DNA of 16,111 bases from Actinomycetota bacterium (lineage in GTDB: Bacteria > Actinomycetota > Actinomycetes > Nanopelagicales > Nanopelagicaceae). The position numbers and the translations under genes are program-made. Positions 7,941-14,862 of the stretch are shown one piece after another. The stretch is taken from the NCBI GenBank assembly GCA_947465365.1, contig CANIAV010000006.1, positions 1-16,111 on the forward strand, in the 5' to 3' direction. The stretch's first letter is position 1; each line of letters opens with the position of its first letter. Under the pieces are notes generated by a model. The model ran no database searches. It was not told the origin of the DNA and saw only the letters and a list, made by a program, of their open reading frames with translations.

Positions 7941-9046
7941 CAAGCGCGAATGAGACCAAGTACGGCAGACTTGACCCTATGTTGGCTGCGATTGAAGCTT
8001 TGGTGCGATGTGAATCGCCAAGTGAAGATCTTGCCGCCTGCCAGAATGTAGTTCGCTTAGCTAGCGATATCGCAACGCGCGTTCTCGGTACTCCTGCACA
8101 AATAAAAGAGGTGGAAGGCCGTCCCGTATTTTGGTGGGGCGCAAGCCAACCAGAAATTCTCTTACTTGCTCATCTAGATACCGTTTGGCCACATGGTTCG
8201 TATCAACCGCTGTGGGAAGTAAATGGTGATGTAGTTCGTGGACCCGGAGTCTTCGATATGAAGGCTGGCTTTGTGCAAGCTCTCTTTGCACTTAAAGATA
8301 TTGACGGCGTTGCCGATCGCGTTGCACTAGTTGCCACAACTGATGAAGAGACTGGTTCTTTTGCATCACGTAAGTTGATTATGGATCTATCTTCTGCTGC
8401 CAAAGCGGTATTAGTTTTAGAGGCTTCCCTTGATGGCAAGGTTAAGACCGGTCGCAAGGGAACATCTATGTACAAGATTTCGGTACATGGTTTAGCTGCG
8501 CATGCTGGACTGGAACCAGAAAAAGGCGTTAACGCAACCGTTGAGATCGCACATATTATTTTGCAGTTATCAGCACTTGAAAATAAGGAACACGGCACAA
8601 CAGTTGTTCCAACGCTTTTGAAATCCGGAAATAGCGCAAATACTGTGCCAGATCTGGCGGTACTTGAAATTGATGCCCGATCTTTTGCCCAAGCCGAACT
8701 CGAGCGCATTGATTCTGCGATCAAATCCTTAAAGGCAACTATTCCTGGTGCACGTTTAGAAGTAACCGGTGGGTTAAATCGTCCACCACTACAACCTTCT
8801 TCTACCAAGGCGCTCTATGAAAAGATTGAAGCAGTTGCAAAATCTATTGGTATGGCGCCCCTTGGTTGCGCCGAAGTCGGTGGCGCAAGCGATGGCAACT
8901 TTGCGGCAGCTGCTGGCGCACAAGTTCTCGACGGTTTAGGTGCAATCGGTGGCGGTGCGCATGCGCCAAGTGAATGGTTAAGTTTGAAATCAATTGAAGA
9001 ACGCAGCTCCCTGCTACATGCCTTTATTAAGGATCTACTTAAATGA
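7937..9046 (+). CDS. M20 family metallopeptidase (glutamate carboxypeptidase-like)
   Basis: A 369-residue cytoplasmic zinc exopeptidase of family M20, closest in style to carboxypeptidase G2. The two-zinc site is complete: H79 and D81 in AHLDTVW, bridging D107 in GPGVFDMK, the catalytic E137 and ligand E138 in TTDEETGS, E162 in VLEASLDG, and H342 in GGGAHAPSEW. The dimerisation domain has the family HGLAAHAGLEPEKGVNA block, whose His completes the active site of the partner subunit. It should cleave a C-terminal residue from a small peptide or acyl-amino acid; the exact substrate is not readable from sequence. There is no signal peptide. It overlaps the gene before it (ATGA, 7937-7940) and the gene after it (ATGA, 9043-9046), and GGAG sits about ten bases before its ATG. 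This embeds it in a DNA-helicase operon, an odd context for a peptidase. Confidence 0.9.
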   Translation: MTSANETKYGRLDPMLAAIEALVRCESPSEDLAACQNVVRLASDIATRVLGTPAQIKEVEGRPVFWWGASQPEILLLAHLDTVWPHGSYQPLWEVNGDVVRGPGVFDMKAGFVQALFALKDIDGVADRVALVATTDEETGSFASRKLIMDLSSAAKAVLVLEASLDGKVKTGRKGTSMYKISVHGLAAHAGLEPEKGVNATVEIAHIILQLSALENKEHGTTVVPTLLKSGNSANTVPDLAVLEIDARSFAQAELERIDSAIKSLKATIPGARLEVTGGLNRPPLQPSSTKALYEKIEAVAKSIGMAPLGCAEVGGASDGNFAAAAGAQVLDGLGAIGGGAHAPSEWLSLKSIEERSSLLHAFIKDLLK

Positions 9047-10692
9047 GTGAAGGTCCACTAATTGTTCAGAGCGATAAGACGCTTCTATTAGATATTGACC
9101 ATCCAATGTCGACGGAATGTCGCCGCGCAATCGCACCCTTTGCTGAGCTAGAACGCTCTCCCGAACATATCCATACCTATCGCTTAACAAACCTTGGTTT
9201 ATGGAATGCCCGCGCTGCCGGCCACGATGCCGAATTGGTAATTGATACTTTAATTAAATATTCGCGTTATGCCGTTCCTCATTCACTTCTTGTCGACGTC
9301 GCCGAAACTATGTCGCGCTATGGCCGTCTGCGCTTAGAGGCAGATCCCGTTCACGGTCTGATCTTGATCACAACCGATGTCGGTGTCTTGGAAGAAGTAA
9401 TTCGCGCCAAGAAGATCGCACCGTTATTGGGTGTGCGTATTGATCCAGAAACTATCGCTGTGCATCCCAGCCAACGTGGTGCGATTAAGCAATCGCTATT
9501 GCGTCTGGGTTGGCCGGCAGAAGATTTTGCAGGTTATGTAGATGGGCAAGCCCATGAAATTAATCTGAAGCAGAATGACTGGAAGATTCGTCCCTATCAA
9601 GAGCTAGCGGCAGAAGGTTTCTGGCACGGCGGTTCTGGTGTTGTTGTTCTGCCCTGCGGTGCGGGAAAGACAATTGTTGGCGCAGCCGCTATGGCACATG
9701 CCAAAGCAACCACATTAATTTTGGTGACTAATACTGTGGCCGCGCGCCAATGGCGCGATGAGTTGCTGCGCCGTACAACTTTAAATGAAGATGAGATCGG
9801 TGAATATTCAGGTGCCAAGAAAGAGATTCGGCCAGTAACAATTGCGACTTATCAAGTAATGACTAAGAAGAAGAACGGCGTTTATTCTCACTTAGATTTA
9901 TTTGATACCCACGACTGGGGTTTGATTATTTATGATGAAGTCCATCTTCTTCCCGCACCAATCTTTCGCTTTACCGCCGATATTCAATCGCGCCGCCGTT
10001 TAGGTTTAACTGCAACGCTCGTACGCGAAGATGGCATGGAAGGTGAAGTATTTTCACTGATTGGTCCCAAGCGCTTTGATGTTCCTTGGAAAGAGATTGA
10101 AGCACAGGGCTACATCGCCCCTGCAGAATGTATTGAAGTTCGCGTGAATTTAACTGAAGCAGAACGTCTTTCTTATGCCACCGCAGAACCAGAAGAGCGC
10201 TATCGCTACTGCGCAACCACCCGAACTAAACGCGATGTTGTCGAAGAGTTGGTCGGGCTACACGCAGGCGAGCAAATCTTGGTGATTGGCCAATATATCG
10301 ATCAATTAGATGACTTATCTGAAACTTTAGGTGTTCCAGTAATTAAAGGTGAGACACCGATCAAAGAACGTGAAAGGTTATTTGCCGCTTTCCGCACCGG
10401 AGAAATTACTTGTTTAGTTGTTTCAAAAGTGGCTAACTTCTCTATTGATTTGCCAGAAGCCACGATTGCAATCCAAGTATCTGGTGCCTTTGGTTCGCGC
10501 CAAGAAGAAGCTCAGCGATTGGGCCGCATCGTTCGACCAAAGGCCGATGGCCGTGGTGCGAAGTTTTATTCAGTAGTCTCGCGTGACACTATCGATCAAG
10601 ATTTTGCCCAGAATCGTCAACGCTTCCTTGCCGAACAAGGTTATTCATATCGAATTATTGACGCTGACGATGTCTTTCAAGGCAAGATCTAA
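9043..10692 (+). CDS. xpb: DNA repair helicase XPB (superfamily 2)
   Basis: A 549-residue superfamily 2 DNA helicase or translocase of the bacterial XPB family (Rv0861c, ercc3 in mycobacteria). The start GPLIVQSDKTLLL is the typical N-terminus of actinobacterial XPB and opens an N-terminal domain of about 180 residues. Helicase domain 1 has Q-motif-like IRPYQELA, Walker A PCGAGKT at 204-210, DEVH box at 298-301, motif III LTATL, and the XPB-specific RED triplet at 328-330. A thumb-like insert follows, then helicase domain 2 with motif VI QRLGRIVRP at 491-499. All catalytic residues are present. It should unwind or translocate on damaged DNA using ATP. Its ATG overlaps the M20 stop (ATGA), with AAGGA at 9029-9033 nine bases upstream. 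The 3' end overlaps the convergent glutaredoxin gene by 38 bases. Confidence 0.95.
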   Translation: MSEGPLIVQSDKTLLLDIDHPMSTECRRAIAPFAELERSPEHIHTYRLTNLGLWNARAAGHDAELVIDTLIKYSRYAVPHSLLVDVAETMSRYGRLRLEADPVHGLILITTDVGVLEEVIRAKKIAPLLGVRIDPETIAVHPSQRGAIKQSLLRLGWPAEDFAGYVDGQAHEINLKQNDWKIRPYQELAAEGFWHGGSGVVVLPCGAGKTIVGAAAMAHAKATTLILVTNTVAARQWRDELLRRTTLNEDEIGEYSGAKKEIRPVTIATYQVMTKKKNGVYSHLDLFDTHDWGLIIYDEVHLLPAPIFRFTADIQSRRRLGLTATLVREDGMEGEVFSLIGPKRFDVPWKEIEAQGYIAPAECIEVRVNLTEAERLSYATAEPEERYRYCATTRTKRDVVEELVGLHAGEQILVIGQYIDQLDDLSETLGVPVIKGETPIKERERLFAAFRTGEITCLVVSKVANFSIDLPEATIAIQVSGAFGSRQEEAQRLGRIVRPKADGRGAKFYSVVSRDTIDQDFAQNRQRFLAEQGYSYRIIDADDVFQGKI

Positions 10693-10909
10693 ATCTAACT
10701 GGATCGACCTTAAAAAAGTCGTGGTGTTCTCCATCAATATGAATAACCGGAACTTCGTGTCCGTATAGCTTCTCTAGTCCTGCATCACCGTTGATATATA
10801 TAACTGCGATATCAAAATCTAACTCCGCTTTTAACTGGGCAAGAGTAGATTCGGCTACTTCACATAGATGACAGTTATGGCGCGAATAAATAGTTATTAA
10901 GTTACTCAT
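10655..10909 (-). CDS. Glutaredoxin family protein (DUF836-like)
   Basis: An 84-residue thioredoxin-fold protein with the redox pair C13-H-L-C16 near the N-terminus (HNCHLCEVAE) and a cis-proline at about P54 in HEVPVIHIDG. It has the short length and form of the DUF836/glutaredoxin-like family, which is common in actinobacteria near hem genes and proC (for example Rv0508). The substrate is unknown; a role in cytoplasmic disulfide reduction is inferred from fold alone. It is the second gene of a two-gene unit, and its ATG overlaps the stop of the 111-residue protein as ATGA. Its last 12 codons and stop lie opposite the 3' end of xpb. No good Shine-Dalgarno is seen, so re-initiation from the upstream gene is probable. 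Confidence 0.87.
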   Translation of the reverse strand: MSNLITIYSRHNCHLCEVAESTLAQLKAELDFDIAVIYINGDAGLEKLYGHEVPVIHIDGEHHDFFKVDPVRFRSCLERHRQRQ

Positions 10910-11241
10910 TTTTTCTTAGCTGGTTTTGAAGTAAAAGCGCGATCGACTAGCTCTTGAATAATTAAGGTGGCATCGCCTTTGGCGCGATATAAATTCTCTT
11001 CGCCATTTTTCAAAAGAGTCTCTGCTGTTGTCTTTGTAACTGTGCCGACTAATGGACCATACTTCTTTGAGAAAATCGTGTGAGCCAATTGTCCGATTGC
11101 ATCAGCTAATTCGCCACGGGCCTCTTCCAGAGTTGGTTCAGGTCGCGCAGTAACCGATGAGAAGTTAAGAACAGCAGGTCGCTCAGATTTCATTCGAGCA
11201 ATTACCTGACTCAGATCTGAACTATCGCGACTTGAGGACAT
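10906..11241 (-). CDS. Conserved-looking protein of unknown function, coupled to glutaredoxin
   Basis: A 111-residue protein that I do not recognise. It has no signal peptide, no membrane helix and no cysteine. The N-terminus is Ser-rich and probably disordered (MSSSRDSS). A mostly helical central part runs from about residue 36 to 102, with the stretches EEARGELADAIGQLAHTIF, TKTTAETLL and ATLIIQELVDRAF, and a short Lys-rich end (SKPAKKK). Codon style matches its neighbours, and the 4-base ATGA overlap with the glutaredoxin gene argues that it is real and co-expressed. It diverges from the secreted metalloprotease gene with only 35 bases between the two start codons. No regulator fold is evident, so I assign no function. 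Confidence 0.7.
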   Translation of the reverse strand: MSSSRDSSDLSQVIARMKSERPAVLNFSSVTARPEPTLEEARGELADAIGQLAHTIFSKKYGPLVGTVTKTTAETLLKNGEENLYRAKGDATLIIQELVDRAFTSKPAKKK

Positions 11242-11247
11242 GGAGAC

Positions 11248-11253
11248 ATTCTC
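11248..11253 (-). promoter_or_regulatory. Weak -10-like element (GAGAAT) for the 111-residue protein and glutaredoxin unit
   Basis: On the minus strand, GAGAAT ends six bases before the ATG at 11241, the same geometry as the better -10 boxes in this window, but it lacks the leading T of TANNNT. It is supported by position more than by sequence. Confidence 0.25.
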
Positions 11254-11262
11254 GCACCCTGA

Positions 11263-11268
11263 TAGCGT
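11263..11268 (+). promoter_or_regulatory. Putative -10 element (TAGCGT) for the secreted metalloprotease-like gene
   Basis: TAGCGT fits TANNNT and ends eight bases before ATG 11277. This favours the ATG over the in-frame TTG at 11232, which would place the promoter inside the gene and add 15 residues ahead of the signal peptide. Confidence 0.5.
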
Positions 11269-11276
11269 TAGGCGCT

Positions 11277-13658
11277 ATGGCGAGGAAAAATCTGAGATCT
11301 CTGACGCGAATTAGCGCCATATCTACCGCCTTCGCGATCTTTCTCACAGGTTTAGTTGCGCCCGCATCTGCGCAATCAGTCGTTCTGGTTCGCCCCGCAA
11401 CGCAGTGGGGCAGCGTTTACGCAGGTCCTGCCACAACAGCAAAGCAAACTGCAACGCCAAAAGTTGCTCATCTGGAAAAGAAAGCAAAATTTATTGTTAA
11501 ATATAATAATTTTCCGGAATGGACCAAGATACAAGTCCAAGCTGCAATAGATACTTGGGCTGAAAACTTTGACTCTAAGGTTCCAATTTATATTGATGCA
11601 ACATGGGGCAGGTCTTCTTCTTTCAGTATCTTAGGAAGCGCGCGTCCCGGAAGTTACTTCGCTAATTTTTCAGGTGCACCAGATCCAAGCCTTTGGTATC
11701 CATCTGCATTGGCAAATGCTTTAGCTGGTAAAGATTTAGATGGAGATAACCCAGAAATGGTTATCACAGTTAATTCTCTAGCTAATTGGTATCGCGGTGG
11801 AAGTCTTGGACCAAGTAAATCTGAATACGATCTGCAATCGGTAATTCTTCACGAGATGGCGCATGGATTGGGTTTTCTATCTACCGATAGCTACGACAAC
11901 TTCTTCGGTTATGGCTCTATTGATCAGCCAACTCCATACGATGCCTATGTTCAAACTGGTGATGGGCGCAGACTTTCTGACTTGCCATCGCCTTCACCTG
12001 AACTCGGCGAAGCGCTAACTTCAAAGTTAGTTTGGTCAGGTGCGCAAGGAATTACTGCAAATGGTGGAGTTAAACCACTTCTTTATACCCCTAAGAACTA
12101 TGAAGATGGTTCATCAATTAGCCACTTAGATGAAGCAACATTCTCAAGTGCAGGACGTGATGCTGTTATGTCCCCAAATTTAGATGCGGGTGAAATTTTT
12201 CATGAGCCTGGGCCGCTACTTCTTGCGATGATGCAAGATCTACGCATTAAGCCACCTGCTGGAATTGCAGTAGGAGTTCCACAAACGGTGCGTAATGCAG
12301 AAGCGCTTCTTTCCGATTCTGGTGCAATCGTTAAATTTGATCCTCCGGCAAATGCTCGCGCCGCCCAAATCACTAGCTACACAGTAAAAAACCTGAAAAC
12401 AGGCGCGGAGAAGAGCTTTATCAATAGCCCTGCGCTCTTAACTGGCTTAAAGAATGGCACCTCTTACACCTTTTCCATTACGGCATCTAATTCACTGGGA
12501 ACATCTGAAGCGGTGATCACAAATCCAATTACACCTCAAGCTGCGTGGAAGAAGAGCGTTATCGATCCACTTGCCGATGCAAAGAATTTAACAACTGTTA
12601 CCTTTAATACAAACCCGGCAGTTATTTATCAAGATGCAAATAACGGCGCCTTAAAGGTTGCGCTCTGGAACGGAAAAGTCTGGAACAAGTTAACTGTCGA
12701 TGGGCGAGGTGGTTCTGCCGGTCGTACCCGAAATGCGATCACTGGCGAGGTGTCTGCCTGTGTTAGCGGTTACGGCAAAGCCCAGACTTTACATATTTTC
12801 TATGCCGATTCCGTTGATAAAGATCTGCGCTATGCAACATATGATGGCAAAACCTTTAAATATGAAGTTGTAGATGGCAATGGTCCGGCGGTAAATGGCT
12901 ATGAGGATCCGATTCGGGTTCGCTCAGCTAGTGATGTCAGCGTGTCTAACGCTTGTTCAGTAAGCGCAGCAGGTGTTCAGGTCTTCTACCGTGATGAGTC
13001 GCAAGGTATTTTGCTTGGTGCTGTAAAGGCAAAGGGTGCAACTGAATGGAGCTACGAACTAGTCGATGGCGATCGTAAGACCGATGATCGAACAACTGGT
13101 GATGTTGGTTTTCATTTAGATGCTTTATTTGATGGCAAAGATACGATTTTGCTCTACGACTCAGTTCTAACAATTAATCAACGTAAAGAAGCAACATCAG
13201 GTGCAATCCGCGTAGCCCAAAGAAATGGTTTGAGTCCAACTGCCTGGCGGTATACAACTCTTGATTCATCAGGTGGACCAATTGCAGTTGTCGGATATGA
13301 CGTAGCTCTGCAAAAGGGTGCGCGTGGAATTTTAGCTACTTGGTTAACCTCATCGACGCTAACTTTGCCGAAAGCTGAACAAATTAGATGGACTTACTTA
13401 TCCGCCCCAACCGAGTTTAAAACCTTACCGACAAGCGGATATGGAACGCCTAGCAAATTCCTGAGTAGTGATGGCTCAACCACCATTTTTAACTGCCAGG
13501 AAAGGCTTTGTGCGGTCGATATTGCAAAGAGCTCCATATCGCTGGTCACCAAAGAACAGAATTCAGATGGCTTTGATTCAGCTTGGATAGTTCTAAATAA
13601 GGTCCGCTACTTAATCTCTGGGATTAATAACCAATTACTTTTACTACGCGCTGCCTAA
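11277..13658 (+). CDS. Secreted metzincin-like metalloprotease with FN3 and propeller-like repeats
   Basis: A 793-residue exported protein. Residues 1-32 are a classic signal peptide: a basic start (MARKNLRSLTR), a hydrophobic core, and cleavage after APASA. A zinc-metalloprotease-like domain follows, with HEMAHGLGF at 192-200, a second conserved-looking SHLDE with H283, and a Met-turn-like VMSP at 297-300. The third metzincin His position (residue 202) is Ser. A fibronectin type III module spans about 330-421 (ITSYTVKNL, then GLKNGTSYTFSITASNSLG). The C-terminal ~345 residues hold six similar segments of 52-62 residues, beginning near 449, 507, 569, 624, 685 and 737, with the pattern VxYxD - LrxAxxdGxxW - xxxVDG, which suggests a six-bladed propeller. 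No anchor is seen, so it is probably released. A role in polymer or protein degradation is inferred. The start was chosen from the -10 box and the signal peptide. Confidence 0.8.
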   Translation: MARKNLRSLTRISAISTAFAIFLTGLVAPASAQSVVLVRPATQWGSVYAGPATTAKQTATPKVAHLEKKAKFIVKYNNFPEWTKIQVQAAIDTWAENFDSKVPIYIDATWGRSSSFSILGSARPGSYFANFSGAPDPSLWYPSALANALAGKDLDGDNPEMVITVNSLANWYRGGSLGPSKSEYDLQSVILHEMAHGLGFLSTDSYDNFFGYGSIDQPTPYDAYVQTGDGRRLSDLPSPSPELGEALTSKLVWSGAQGITANGGVKPLLYTPKNYEDGSSISHLDEATFSSAGRDAVMSPNLDAGEIFHEPGPLLLAMMQDLRIKPPAGIAVGVPQTVRNAEALLSDSGAIVKFDPPANARAAQITSYTVKNLKTGAEKSFINSPALLTGLKNGTSYTFSITASNSLGTSEAVITNPITPQAAWKKSVIDPLADAKNLTTVTFNTNPAVIYQDANNGALKVALWNGKVWNKLTVDGRGGSAGRTRNAITGEVSACVSGYGKAQTLHIFYADSVDKDLRYATYDGKTFKYEVVDGNGPAVNGYEDPIRVRSASDVSVSNACSVSAAGVQVFYRDESQGILLGAVKAKGATEWSYELVDGDRKTDDRTTGDVGFHLDALFDGKDTILLYDSVLTINQRKEATSGAIRVAQRNGLSPTAWRYTTLDSSGGPIAVVGYDVALQKGARGILATWLTSSTLTLPKAEQIRWTYLSAPTEFKTLPTSGYGTPSKFLSSDGSTTIFNCQERLCAVDIAKSSISLVTKEQNSDGFDSAWIVLNKVRYLISGINNQLLLLRAA

Positions 13659-13659
13659 A

Positions 13660-14862
13660 TTAGCGTACTGCGCCTCGCATAATCACACCTGTTGCAGTTA
13701 AAACTATCAAACCGCCATCAGTTGAATATCCGGCTGCGATTGGTGCGTTGAGTTGAGCGCTAGTAAATGCAGCGCTAATTGCACCCTTGCCATCAAATTG
13801 CAGAGCAACAGATTGCCCTTTACTCACCTTGAAACCAGAAATGCCCTTAACTAAAGAGGTTGGCTCAAATATTGCAAAGACCGAACCGCTTGCACCAGTT
13901 GCCGCCAAACTTAACCCAGTTGATGCAAATCGGGCGGTCCAGGTTGGCGCAAAGGTAGAAGTAAATTTCGTTACTGCAGTTTCAATTGTGTTACCGCTTT
14001 TAACGACGCCAGTAAGAAATAGTGATGTAGTTGCGCTCTGCCAATCGCGAATGGCTTTTGGCGCCGAACTTCGGACAACGCTAGCAAGCGTTCCAGTCTT
14101 GGATACCTTCATTAAGATGCCATCGACCTTGCCAGCTAACTTCTTTCCCGCAAGCGATTCGCTACTTGATCCAAATAGATAAGTTGAACCATCTGATCCA
14201 CGTAGCGCAGTTTTAAACTTACTCTTCGCTGTTCCTAAAGTTAACTCTTTGCTAAATGAACCTGCTTTGACTGAGACCAATGATTGGCCGGACTCTCTAG
14301 CCAGCAGCACTGAAGTTCCGGTGGCATTTGCAGATATCGCATCCACGAGAGCTGGTTGCAACGTTGTTGAATTTACCTGTGCTAATAGATCACCAGTACT
14401 TGATAATTGCCAAAGAGTAATATTTTTCATATCTGGACGTAAGGCAGTTGTACTTTCGCTGTTGATCGCGTCAGGGTTTAGCGCACCAGCTATTGCCGTT
14501 GTAGTTTCAGCACTTGGTGCAGCAGCGCTACTTCCAGCTAGCCAGATTGATCCTTGGGCATCAACGGTTATAGCGGTAGCAACCTCATCCCAGCCAGAAT
14601 CAATTGTTTTCTCCCATATTTGCGCTCCCGTGAAATCAATTGCTCGTATCTTTATATCTGCGCTCTGCCCAACGATGTTGGCATAAGTAATGATGTATTT
14701 ACTAGTGACAACCATTGCCTCTGCGGTCGCATCTTGCGTTATCTGCACCAAGGGCTTAATTGCGAGAGCTTTAGGTGCTGCCTGTGCGGGCGGAGTTAAC
14801 GAAACCGTAAGAACAACTACGGCGAATATTGCTTTCTTAAGCGAGTTCTTGCGAGCGATCAC
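13660..14862 (-). CDS. Secreted beta-propeller-like protein (SBBP-repeat style), function unknown
   Basis: A 400-residue exported protein with GTG start. A signal peptide is clear: basic start (MIARKNSLKK), hydrophobic core AIFAVVVLTVSL, and a probable cut after PPAQA (residue 28). The mature part is rich in Ser, Thr, Ala and Gly, has no cysteine, and repeats a beta-strand pattern with cores near residues 55, 106 (SIWLAGSS), 184 (SVLLARE), 227 (STYLFGSS), 280 (SLFLTGVV), 328 (SVFAIFEP) and 385 (LIVLTAT), often followed by K-x-x-x-x-G-x-L/I. This resembles SBBP or PQQ-like beta-propellers; no catalytic motif is visible. Its start lies inside the end of proC, overlapping by 26 bases in another frame, with GAAGG at 14869-14873. 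It converges with the metalloprotease-like gene, with one base between the stop codons. Confidence 0.7.
   Translation of the reverse strand: MIARKNSLKKAIFAVVVLTVSLTPPAQAAPKALAIKPLVQITQDATAEAMVVTSKYIITYANIVGQSADIKIRAIDFTGAQIWEKTIDSGWDEVATAITVDAQGSIWLAGSSAAAPSAETTTAIAGALNPDAINSESTTALRPDMKNITLWQLSSTGDLLAQVNSTTLQPALVDAISANATGTSVLLARESGQSLVSVKAGSFSKELTLGTAKSKFKTALRGSDGSTYLFGSSSESLAGKKLAGKVDGILMKVSKTGTLASVVRSSAPKAIRDWQSATTSLFLTGVVKSGNTIETAVTKFTSTFAPTWTARFASTGLSLAATGASGSVFAIFEPTSLVKGISGFKVSKGQSVALQFDGKGAISAAFTSAQLNAPIAAGYSTDGGLIVLTATGVIMRGAVR

Noticed and set aside
8203..8808. Long open frame on the minus strand (201 codons) opposite the M20 gene
   Set aside because: It lies wholly antisense to a gene with a complete metal site. 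Its translation is Ser/Ala/Thr-rich without motifs, as expected of a shadow frame.
10705..10721. CGAC...AAGTCG hairpin just after the xpb stop as a terminator
   Set aside because: The stem is short with a bulged base and lies within the glutaredoxin coding frame, where codons alone explain it.
11232..11276. In-frame TTG start 15 codons upstream for the secreted metalloprotease-like gene
   Set aside because: It would place a -10-like hexamer inside the gene and add a Arg/His-containing stretch before a normal signal peptide; ATG 11277 gives a standard signal peptide and the local leaderless spacing.
13787..14686. Two plus-strand open frames (131 and 145 codons) opposite the secreted propeller-like gene
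   Set aside because: They are antisense to a protein with a convincing signal peptide and strand repeats. Low-complexity Ser/Ala/Thr codons leave long open frames on the other strand.
11277..14862. Shared ARKN near the N-termini of the two secreted proteins, as a possible common export tag or duplication
   Set aside because: The codons differ and the match is four residues within the basic part of a signal peptide; chance is sufficient.
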